Origin: Algibacter sp045066735
GTDB lineage: Bacteria > Bacteroidota > Bacteroidia > Flavobacteriales > Flavobacteriaceae
Length of the DNA: 64,000 nt
NCBI RefSeq assembly: GCF_045066735.1
Contig: NZ_JBISHH010000021.1
Coordinates: forward strand, 1 to 64,000
Direction: 5' to 3'
Below, piece by piece: positions 54,950 through 62,173 of the stretch (its first letter is position 1; every line of letters starts with the position of its first letter). A program made the position numbers and the translations under genes. A model generated the notes under the pieces. It was given only the letters and a program-made list of their open reading frames with translations. It ran no database searches and was not told the origin of the DNA.

Positions 54950-54968
54950 TACTTTGAATTTCAAAGTA
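54950..54968. promoter_or_regulatory. 19-bp palindromic operator candidate, site 2
   Basis: TACTTTGAATTTCAAAGTA is a perfect palindrome around a central T, 18 bp before the creD ATG. It differs from site 1 at one base. A TAnTTTG promoter-like motif lies within it, so binding would be expected to block transcription. Confidence 0.75.
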
Positions 54969-54986
54969 CTTTAAATAATTACAATT

Positions 54987-56363
54987 ATGGAAAACACGAA
55001 CAAACCTCAACAGAACAAATTTGGAAATTGGCTAAAAACATCAATCGCAGCACGAATGCTCATGGTGGGCTTTTTAGTTATTATTTTACTCATACCCTTA
55101 TCATTTATTAATAGCCTAATTACAGAGCGCGCCTATAGACAAAGCGATGTTGTAAACGAGATTAACGAAAAATGGGGAGAAAACGTACTTGTTTACGGTC
55201 CGTTTTTAAAAATCCCGTACAAAACATACACCGAAACAAAAACCTACAATGAAAAAACAAAAACATTTTTTAAAGAAATAGAAACCCATGTAAAACACGC
55301 TTATATCTTTCCGGAGACTTTAAACGCCGATGTAAATGTAGATTCTAAGACTTTAAAGAGAGGTAACTTTGAGTCGGCTGTATTTACAACCACCATGAAC
55401 TTTTCGGGACATTATATACCTACAGACTTAAACTCAAAAGGTATTAAAACGGAAGACATTTTATGGGACAAAGCTACCATCCTTCTAAAAACCTCTAACT
55501 TAAAAGGTATTAAGAGTGAAATGCTTTTAAAACTAAACAAAAATACCTATACTTTTCAGACTAATTTCAACGACAACGCATCAAAAAACAACGATTATCT
55601 AGATGTTTTAGAATCAGGCTTTATAAATGCTGCAGATCTTTCAAGCAAGAACAATGCACAATTTAGCTTATCTATGTCCTTTAATGGTAGCAAACAGATA
55701 GAACTTATTCCTATTGGTAAAACCACTACAATGCATATGGCTTCTAATTGGGCCGACCCAAGTTTTATTGGTAATTATTTACCAAATGATGAAACAAAAA
55801 AAATAACTAAAACAGACTTTAATGCAGATTGGAAGGTATTACATATCAATCGTGCATTCTCTCAGCAGCATTTAAATAAAATACCTAATCTAAACAAATT
55901 TGCATTCGGCACTAAATTTATGGTTATGGTCGATGAGTACCAAAAAAGTGAACGTTCTGCCAAATATGGCTTCCTAGTAATAGGACTCACATTTTTAATA
56001 TTTTTCCTTATTCAAACTCTTAGTAAAATAAACATCCACCCTTTTCAGTATTTAATGATTGGGTTGGCTCTCATAATGTTTTACACGCTGCTAGTATCTA
56101 TTTCCGAACATAGTAATTTTCTAAAAGCTTACTTAATAGCTGGTAGTTCTGTAATTTTATTAATAACGCTATATTCAAAATCAATATTAAAAACATTGAA
56201 GTTCCCAGTATTTATTGGTCTATCGCTATCTGCATTATACGCCTTTATTTATATTATTATTCAGTTAGAAAACTATGCCCTTTTAGTTGGTAGTATTGGT
56301 TTATTCTTAATACTAACCATTGTAATGTACGTATCAAGAAAGATAGATTGGAATAACGGATAA
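54987..56363 (+). CDS. creD: Cell envelope integrity protein CreD
   Basis: This 458-residue inner-membrane protein has one N-terminal span (about residues 24-45), a large periplasmic domain beginning NEINEKWGENVLVYGPFLKIPY, and a C-terminal bundle of five or six helices starting near residue 325 (YGFLVIGLTFLIFFLIQTL). The layout and the YGPxLxIPY motif match CreD. In enterobacteria creD is controlled by CreBC; here it appears to be under the adjacent winged-helix protein. A terminator follows. Confidence 0.93.
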   Translation: MENTNKPQQNKFGNWLKTSIAARMLMVGFLVIILLIPLSFINSLITERAYRQSDVVNEINEKWGENVLVYGPFLKIPYKTYTETKTYNEKTKTFFKEIETHVKHAYIFPETLNADVNVDSKTLKRGNFESAVFTTTMNFSGHYIPTDLNSKGIKTEDILWDKATILLKTSNLKGIKSEMLLKLNKNTYTFQTNFNDNASKNNDYLDVLESGFINAADLSSKNNAQFSLSMSFNGSKQIELIPIGKTTTMHMASNWADPSFIGNYLPNDETKKITKTDFNADWKVLHINRAFSQQHLNKIPNLNKFAFGTKFMVMVDEYQKSERSAKYGFLVIGLTFLIFFLIQTLSKINIHPFQYLMIGLALIMFYTLLVSISEHSNFLKAYLIAGSSVILLITLYSKSILKTLKFPVFIGLSLSALYAFIYIIIQLENYALLVGSIGLFLILTIVMYVSRKIDWNNG

Positions 56364-56369
56364 TCTCAT

Positions 56370-56401
56370 AAAGCGTTGCTCTTTTTTAAGAGTAACGCTT
56401 T
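56370..56401 (+). terminator. Intrinsic terminator after creD
   Basis: AAAGCGTTGCTCTT pairs with AAGAGTAACGCTTT (one G-U pair) around a TTTT loop, 7 bp after the stop. The following T run is short. Confidence 0.7.
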
Positions 56402-56454
56402 TAAATATCCACCTTAAAAAAAGAAACTTTATAAATCTATAATATAATACAGAA

Positions 56455-56760
56455 ATGAGGTATAATATTTCAAACATAGGACGAATAGTAGCTGTTTTAA
56501 GTTTTATAATTGGCACCATTTTATTTTCATTTTACCTCTATTTTGGCAGGACTTTTATACCCGAAATGGTAGGATTTAAATTCATTTTGGTTGCTATTGT
56601 AATAAACTTAATATTGCTAATTTTAAATTTTGTAATGCTTATTATTAATGAAACAAGCAGATACGAAAACTTAAAAACATGCGGAATTATTTTAATAAAT
56701 ATCCCCATAGCTATTTTATACTTATACCTCATTATTTCCGTTGAACACATAAGGCTATAA
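56455..56760 (+). CDS. Small three-TM membrane protein of unknown function
   Basis: This 101-residue protein has three hydrophobic segments (about residues 9-29, 37-61 and 72-95). No family recognised. It is 4 bp upstream of the DUF2809 gene and begins a membrane-protein operon (56455-57806) after the creD terminator. Confidence 0.7.
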   Translation: MRYNISNIGRIVAVLSFIIGTILFSFYLYFGRTFIPEMVGFKFILVAIVINLILLILNFVMLIINETSRYENLKTCGIILINIPIAILYLYLIISVEHIRL

Positions 56761-56764
56761 TACA

Positions 56765-57151
56765 TTGAAATTAAATAAAAACAGAACGTTTATGGTTTTA
56801 ACCATAGCATTGCTTATTGTAGAAATACTAATTGCCGTATACTTAAAAACTGGCTTTATACGCTATACCGTTGGCGACTTTCTTTCGGTGATTTTACTCT
56901 ATTGCTTTTTCAGGAGCTTTCTTGAAATTAGACCTTTAAAACTCGGCATGTTTGTTTTGATATTTGCGTTTTTTATTGAATACTTGCAACTTTTAAACAT
57001 ACTACATTACTTTCATCTAGACCAGTATAAAATACTAAACATCATATTAGGTAGCACGTTTCAAATAGGTGATTTAGTGGCTTATACCCTTGGTATTATT
57101 ACTGTTTTAATAATAGAACATTTAAACTTTAAATTTTATGAATTACGTTAA
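56765..57151 (+). CDS. DUF2809 family membrane protein
   Basis: This 128-residue protein matches DUF2809: four membrane segments, with FIRYTVGDFLSVILLYCFFRSF and FAFFIEYLQLLNILHYF and the GSTFQIGDLVAYTLGI end. The likely start is TTG at 56765, 4 bp after the previous stop, because this gives the family N-terminus KLNKNRTFMVLTIALL; an ATG nine codons later is the alternative. It overlaps the DUF1361 gene by 14 bp. Function unknown. Confidence 0.85.
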   Translation: MKLNKNRTFMVLTIALLIVEILIAVYLKTGFIRYTVGDFLSVILLYCFFRSFLEIRPLKLGMFVLIFAFFIEYLQLLNILHYFHLDQYKILNIILGSTFQIGDLVAYTLGIITVLIIEHLNFKFYELR

Positions 57152-57806
57152 CAACTTAATATCTTATCGCTATAAATCTTTAGCACTATTAAGCGTTTCG
57201 ATAAGCTCCACTCTAATTTTACTCATGATTAGGATGAAGCTCGCTAACTCATCCAACTATCTTTTTTTAGTTTGGAATCTATTTTTAGCAGGCATTCCAT
57301 ATGCTATTACAATTTATTTAGTAAGTATCCCCAAGCTTAATAAAATCACTTTGTTTTTAATATTTGGCTTGTGGCTGCTTTTTCTACCAAACGCGCCATA
57401 TATATTAACAGATATGTGGCATTTAAGGTATAATCACCCTCATATTTTTTGGCTAGACATTTTGTTAATTTCGGCCTTTGCTTTTAACGGTATGATGTTG
57501 TTTTATTTTTCTATTAGCGACATGAAAAACCTGTTGTTAAAGTACTTGAATAACACAAAAACTAATTTCATAATGGCATCCCTATTTTTTATATGCGCAT
57601 TTGGTGTGTACTTAGGACGTTTTTTGCGGTATAATTCTTGGGAAATACTAAGCAACCCTAAATCTTTATTTATTGATATCATAAATATTCTAATTCAACC
57701 TTTTTCTAACAAAGAAGCTTGGCTGTTCACCTTTGTATTTGGTGCCTTTTGCTCGGTAGGCTATTGGATATTTAAAAATATAAGTATGGAAACTAAAAGT
57801 AACTAA
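57138..57806 (+). CDS. DUF1361 family membrane protein
   Basis: This 222-residue protein has about six membrane spans and the conserved block LLFLPNAPYILTDMWHLRY followed by FGVYLGRFLRYNSWEI, typical of DUF1361. Function is not established. It overlaps DUF2809 upstream by 14 bp and the convergent SDR gene by 4 bp. Confidence 0.88.
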   Translation: MNYVNNLISYRYKSLALLSVSISSTLILLMIRMKLANSSNYLFLVWNLFLAGIPYAITIYLVSIPKLNKITLFLIFGLWLLFLPNAPYILTDMWHLRYNHPHIFWLDILLISAFAFNGMMLFYFSISDMKNLLLKYLNNTKTNFIMASLFFICAFGVYLGRFLRYNSWEILSNPKSLFIDIINILIQPFSNKEAWLFTFVFGAFCSVGYWIFKNISMETKSN

Positions 57807-58582
57807 TTACTTCTATTTTTAGCTTGAAGTTTTCTAACTATAGTTGTGGCCGCATTACGTGTAATAAACCGAGGTATTACTGCTAAAACTTTATTAAAAC
57901 GCCCAGGAATAGCATAGCTTTTACCTTTTAGCATGGCTTTATAACCGTAAAGCGCAACATCTTTTGCACAAGCCATATTAAATGTAATTTTATTGTCGCA
58001 AGTATCTTCGGAAACCGTTTCTTGAAATGCTGTTTTTGTTGGCCCTGGACAAAATGCAGTCACCGTAACACCTGTACCTTTTAACTCGTTCGCTATAGCT
58101 TCGGAAAAGGATAACATATAGCTTTTTGAAGCATAGTAAATAGACATAAGCGGCCCCGGCTGAAAAGCTGCTAAAGAAGACATGTTTAATATTTTACCCG
58201 AACCACGTTTAACCATGCCATCGAGCACCAATTTTGTTAAATGCGTTGTAGTAACTATGTGTACATGTAACATAGCCGATTCGCGTTCCCAATTGGTTTC
58301 CGCAAAGGTACCAAACAGACCAAAACCGGCGTTATTTATTAAAATATCTATTGGTACATCACCAATATCGTTAATAATATCTTGAGAGACATTGGGTAAA
58401 CTTAAATCCTTAATTAATGCTGTAACCTCGACGTTAAACTGAGTTTCTACTTCAGTTTGCACTTGGGCTAATTTAGCTGAGTCAATATCAACAAGTATTA
58501 ACTTATATGCGTCTTTTGCTAATAATAAAGTTAACTCATAACCCAATCCTGAGGCTGCTCCTGTTACTAATGCTGTTTTAAT
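57803..58582 (-). CDS. Short-chain dehydrogenase/reductase (probable ATT start)
   Basis: This is a 259-residue SDR if translation begins at ATT (58582). The cofactor motif TGAASGLG lies at residues 7-14, upstream of the first ordinary start codon (TTG at 58546), so that start would delete the nucleotide-binding loop. No ATG, GTG or TTG lies between the upstream in-frame stop and this motif. The catalytic Ser (NMSSLAAF) and YxxxK (YYASK) are intact, as is NNAG. It reduces or oxidises an unknown carbonyl with NAD(P)H. Confidence 0.85.
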   Translation of the reverse strand: MKTALVTGAASGLGYELTLLLAKDAYKLILVDIDSAKLAQVQTEVETQFNVEVTALIKDLSLPNVSQDIINDIGDVPIDILINNAGFGLFGTFAETNWERESAMLHVHIVTTTHLTKLVLDGMVKRGSGKILNMSSLAAFQPGPLMSIYYASKSYMLSFSEAIANELKGTGVTVTAFCPGPTKTAFQETVSEDTCDNKITFNMACAKDVALYGYKAMLKGKSYAIPGRFNKVLAVIPRFITRNAATTIVRKLQAKNRSN

Positions 58583-58614
58583 AATGTAGGTATTTTGGAA
58601 TTATTACAAACTTA

Positions 58615-59817
58615 TTAGTTTCCGTCAACATATCCCTGTAAATAGGCGAAATTTTGGGTTAATTTAGCATTTCCCGTCATTTTTGCTCGTTTTAAAACAC
58701 CATCGGTATCATTATTAAAAAATGCCGGAATAACGTGCTTTAAAAACATATCTCCAAAACCTTCGCTAGCATCTTGCGGAAGTTCGCACGGTAAATTATC
58801 GACAGCCATAATGGTTATAGCTTTGTCGTTTTTATAATCAACTTCTTTTTCGGTTTGCGGATCGTATCCATAAATAGGATCTGCAATAGTTGATGCTTTT
58901 AAAGTTGTAGCTACAGGCCCATCGACATCGCAACTAATATCGGCAACTACTCTTATATTAAAACCTGGAGACTTAACATCGGTTCGAGTGTATAAATATG
59001 GCGCCCCATCTCCAAAGAAATGGCCTGCAATATAATAATCGGTTACTTTAGCAAAGCGCATAAAATTAGATTCATAATCTTGTGGGTTATCGAAAAAATC
59101 TTGATTATCGATTTCCTTTCCATCTTTACGTTTATTGTAATCTAGCACATCTATTTTACAGTATACAGGTTCGTGAAAAGCGCTATTTAAGTAATCGGTA
59201 ACCGATACACTTTTAATAGACATGGCATCCAGCATTTCTTGGGCTCCATTTGCAACTTTACCACTACCTGTAAGTAATATTTTTATGTTTGGTAAGTCTA
59301 ATTTATTAAGCTCGTTGATTAAGGCTTGTTGGTTTGGTAATGGGCCTGCTTTAGGTAACTCCCAACTATTAAACTTTAATCCCCATGCCCTAAACCCATT
59401 GTAAGCACCAACTATTCCAGCATATCGACCGAAACCAATTAATCGAAAACCTTTGCTGTTTACAATCGTTTCATGATCGTAAAGTTCTATGTTTTTGTCT
59501 AAAATAGCTTTTAGAAGTTTACGGTTGTAGGGTTGTTTTTTTATAGTATGTGAAAAGAAAAAATATTTTTTATTCGGAATTAATGCATCGATAGGTACTT
59601 CTTTTACGCCTAACATCACATCGCAGTCTGATACATCTTGTGAAACCTCAAAACCGGCCTTTATGTATTCTGAATCGGGAAAGACACGAATATCGGAACT
59701 TTCTACTTTAAAAGTGGCCTGCGGAAATTGTTTTTGCGCTTCTACTAATTTTGATGGTGAAAATACCACTCGACGATCGGGCGGGTTTTTGCGTTCTTTT
59801 ATTATAGCAAATTTCAT
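58615..59817 (-). CDS. LOR/SDH-like NAD(P)-dependent oxidoreductase (saccharopine dehydrogenase/alanine dehydrogenase superfamily)
   Basis: This 400-residue protein begins KFAIIKERKNPPDRRVVFSP, as in alanine dehydrogenase and lysine-oxoglutarate reductase N-termini, and has a Rossmann-type segment KILLTGSGKVANGAQEML. The C-terminal half contains NIRVVADISCDVDGPVATTLKAST, typical of saccharopine dehydrogenase relatives. Substrate is uncertain: lysine/saccharopine or a related imino acid. It is 32 bp upstream of the SDR gene in the same direction. Confidence 0.85.
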   Translation of the reverse strand: MKFAIIKERKNPPDRRVVFSPSKLVEAQKQFPQATFKVESSDIRVFPDSEYIKAGFEVSQDVSDCDVMLGVKEVPIDALIPNKKYFFFSHTIKKQPYNRKLLKAILDKNIELYDHETIVNSKGFRLIGFGRYAGIVGAYNGFRAWGLKFNSWELPKAGPLPNQQALINELNKLDLPNIKILLTGSGKVANGAQEMLDAMSIKSVSVTDYLNSAFHEPVYCKIDVLDYNKRKDGKEIDNQDFFDNPQDYESNFMRFAKVTDYYIAGHFFGDGAPYLYTRTDVKSPGFNIRVVADISCDVDGPVATTLKASTIADPIYGYDPQTEKEVDYKNDKAITIMAVDNLPCELPQDASEGFGDMFLKHVIPAFFNNDTDGVLKRAKMTGNAKLTQNFAYLQGYVDGN

Positions 59818-59968
59818 GGCTTGTTGTTTAGGTGTAATTTCGGAAATTTATTGAGATTTTTGAGTAATTGTTCTAAATATTTTTATTGTTGCAAGGCTAA
59901 CACGTATTTATATTGGTATAATTTTTGATTTATATTAACGGATTACCTAGTAGTTTGAAAGTTTTAAT

Positions 59969-59976
59969 TAACTTTG
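59969..59976 (+). promoter_or_regulatory. -7 box upstream of copy D and ssrA
   Basis: TAACTTTG matches TAnnTTTG and lies 8 bp before the closing stem of the structured RNA copy D. A TTG is present but only 11 nt away. Transcription from here would place copy D at the 5' end of the ssrA precursor. Confidence 0.6.
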
Positions 59977-59984
59977 CAGACTGT

Positions 59985-60066
59985 GCGTTAGGGATTGAAC
60001 GGTTTGTTTGAGCTCCCGACCTTAGGAGGAGCGAGTAGTGAAAGCCCGCCCCTTTATGGGTAACGC
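59985..60066 (+). ncRNA. Candidate structured RNA element, copy D (leader of ssrA)
   Basis: GCGTTA (59985-59990) pairs with TAACGC (60061-60066). Compared with copy C the closing pair C-G is replaced by T-A on both sides, a compensatory change. The hairpin GCTCC/GGAGC and the conserved blocks GGGATTGAACGGTTTGTTTG and GCGAGTAGTGAAAGCCCG are kept. It ends 24 nt before the tmRNA 5' end and starts right after a -7 box. Confidence 0.75.
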
Positions 60067-60090
60067 CCAAATTACTATTTTATTAAGAAC

Positions 60091-60482
60091 GGGGTCGACT
60101 GGTTTTGACAGCGAGATTAACGAAACGGTAAGCACGTCGTGTAATGGCATTGATACACGTTAAAGGCTAGACCAACTTTTAAACGGCGAGAATAACTACG
60201 CTTTAGCTGCATAATCTGAATTATAGTAAGATTAGCCTAGGTACACAAGGTGTACAAGCTTTATGTCTCCGGAAAGCCTTGATTGACGGCGTTCCATTTT
60301 GAGATATCGTAAATGTCAATATAGTTTAAGTAGCGCTTTGATGCTTTTACGAAACTAAAGAAGATAAGTTAAAAGTGGGTTGTCTTTAACCAGCTTTTAG
60401 TCGAAAACCCAAGAAAAGAATAAACGTGTAGAAGGCCCTTTGGTTACTTGTTTGGACGAGAGTTCGATTCTCTCCGACTCCA
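60091..60482 (+). ncRNA. ssrA: tmRNA
   Basis: The 5' end GGGGTCG pairs with CGACTCC at the 3' end to form the acceptor stem, and the T arm GAGAGTTCGATTCTCTC is present. The resume frame at 60185-60214 reads GGC GAG AAT AAC TAC GCT TTA GCT GCA TAA, giving the tag GENNYALAA, the Bacteroidota type. tmRNA rescues stalled ribosomes with SmpB. CCA is not fully encoded. It is 392 nt long, as expected. Confidence 0.97.
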
Positions 60483-60484
60483 CA

Positions 60485-60528
60485 AAAACCCTTATAACTA
60501 GCTAGTTATAAGGGTTTTATTTTTTTAG
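60485..60528 (+). terminator. Intrinsic terminator of ssrA
   Basis: Two perfect 17-bp arms, AAAACCCTTATAACTAG (60485-60501) and its complement (60502-60518), are followed by TATTTTTTT. It starts 3 bp after the tmRNA. Confidence 0.9.
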
Positions 60529-60616
60529 AGGTGCTGTATAGGTGTCAATTTTGTTCAAAAACATCATTATTTCTTTCAATGCTTCTCAGTATACTTTAAT
60601 AATCTTTCATAAAACA

Positions 60617-61243
60617 TTAAATAAGCCCTCCAAAAAATGCGTGACAGCCAATAAATGCAATGACTGATAGAATAATGCCTATTAAAAAAATATTAAAAGA
60701 TTTACGAAGGAGCTTAAATTTACGATCAATCGTTTTACCTAAGTGATAAGTATCTTTTGCAATGGTTTTATAAAGCTCATCGCCTTCATTCATTAAGTTA
60801 GTAAGTTTATCTACATATTGATCCTCTTCCATATCATGGAAGTTACCATAAAACATTAAATTATTTGTCTCTCTTTTACCATGAACCAATTCTGGGCGTG
60901 TAGCAAAAATAGCAAAGGTTATAGAAGCTAGATTAGTAAATAAAATCATTACTACTGGATAAATAAGATGAGGATCTTTTCCTAATTGACTCATAACAGT
61001 CCCTAATATTAACGACAAAATTAAAGTATTTATAGATATTAAAATATTTGATTTTGTATCTATCATTGTATTCAAGGTATATTGGTTTTTAGACAATAAC
61101 CTAAATAATGTTTCTACACCGCGTTCAGACCTTGGCGCTACTTTAGCTAATTTCTTTTTTAACTGCTTTAAGCCGTCTTTATCAAGACTTAATTCATCCA
61201 TTAAATACTTATCTTCTGCTTTTTCTTTTAGTTTATTGCTCAT
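60617..61243 (-). CDS. Pycsar-type membrane effector domain protein (DUF5706/PycTM), no cyclase nearby
   Basis: This 208-residue protein has membrane helices at about residues 66-84, 92-115 and 182-203, with a charged cytoplasmic region around 116-175. The SKNQYTLNTMIDTKSNILISINTLILSLIL start, the FAIFATRPELV boundary and the NLMFYGNF segment match the DUF5706/PycTM domain found as effector in Pycsar anti-phage systems. No pyrimidine cyclase gene lies within the visible 3 kb on either side, so it is an orphan here. Many Bacteroidota have such proteins outside defence loci. Confidence 0.8.
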   Translation of the reverse strand: MSNKLKEKAEDKYLMDELSLDKDGLKQLKKKLAKVAPRSERGVETLFRLLSKNQYTLNTMIDTKSNILISINTLILSLILGTVMSQLGKDPHLIYPVVMILFTNLASITFAIFATRPELVHGKRETNNLMFYGNFHDMEEDQYVDKLTNLMNEGDELYKTIAKDTYHLGKTIDRKFKLLRKSFNIFLIGIILSVIAFIGCHAFFGGLI

Positions 61244-61346
61244 ATATAAATTTGTGAAAAATGAGGATTAAGGGTATATATTAAAACGACTATACAAGCG
61301 GAACTAAATTCACTTAACATAACATATATAGGCTTTAAAAAAGCCA

Positions 61347-61730
61347 TTAAACATTCATTTTAGCCCAAGCAGCATCTGCTAAAGCTCTTAATTCTTCTGG
61401 CTTTTTAACCCATTGCCTTTTAGCATCGATAATTCCGAAAAGTATTCGAGTAAAAAAGTATAATTTACCATCACGCACTTCCCAACTTTTAGGATTAGGA
61501 TCTAATTGCTTATCTTCAGACATCGCTATAGCGCAAAACCCTCCGTATTCTGGAGTGTATTGTGCTGGTGAGGATTCGAATTTTTTCTTATTTTCTAATG
61601 AAATAAAAAAATACTTAGCGTCATTGAAAGTTGAAGTGTGAGTCTCGTTTCCTTTTTTTGGGTTTCCGTTAAAAAATGATACCACATCATATCCTTGTGC
61701 TGCAATTCCGTCTTTTAAATTTTGTTTCAT
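61347..61730 (-). CDS. YHS domain protein
   Basis: This 127-residue protein has the YHS-like core GIAAQGYDVVSFFNGNPKKGN, NDAKYFFISLENKKKFESSPAQYTPEYGGFCAIAMS, a small metal-associated domain. No signal peptide is visible, unlike many YHS lipoproteins. It is the last clear member of the redox cluster starting with the glutamate-synthase-like gene; gaps to its neighbours are 67 and 103 bp. Confidence 0.85.
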   Translation of the reverse strand: MKQNLKDGIAAQGYDVVSFFNGNPKKGNETHTSTFNDAKYFFISLENKKKFESSPAQYTPEYGGFCAIAMSEDKQLDPNPKSWEVRDGKLYFFTRILFGIIDAKRQWVKKPEELRALADAAWAKMNV

Positions 61731-61797
61731 TTTATCTATTTTAAAATTATATTCATTTTTTAAGGTTCCATTAGTAATTATTTCTAAAAGCCCTTGT

Positions 61798-62169
61798 TTA
61801 CTCTAGTTTGCTTTTAAATTGATTTTGACGAATGGTTACCGCTCTAAAAGAATAAAGAATCAACGAAATAAGACCAATGAGTGCAAAAACAATTGCCAAA
61901 ACGCTTGTATATAAAGACGTTTTTCCTACTTCATATAAACCATTTATAACGGCAGAAATTAATAAAAGTGCTACTGCAACATAGAAAAAAACCATCGCCA
62001 TATTTAGTAACCTTAACTGTTTTAATTTACTTGCAGTAATTGATTTTTTATTAGAATTTTCGATCATTCCGCTTATTTCATTACTCAATGTTACCATTAA
62101 GTTTGAAGTAGAAAGAATAAGTAAACCTAAGCCAGGAACAATTGTAATTGGTAAATGCCAGTTTTCCAT
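61798..62169 (-). CDS. Three-TM membrane protein (DUF2721-like architecture)
   Basis: This 123-residue protein has helices at about residues 8-29, 55-77 and 88-109 with a cytoplasmic basic loop (SNKKSITASKLKQLRLLN). This is the same layout as the DUF2721 protein at 25084-25482, though sequence similarity is weak by eye. It lies 4 bp downstream of the Grx-Grx-TrxR fusion gene, so it is almost surely cotranscribed. Confidence 0.75.
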   Translation of the reverse strand: MENWHLPITIVPGLGLLILSTSNLMVTLSNEISGMIENSNKKSITASKLKQLRLLNMAMVFFYVAVALLLISAVINGLYEVGKTSLYTSVLAIVFALIGLISLILYSFRAVTIRQNQFKSKLE

Positions 62170-62173
62170 ATCT

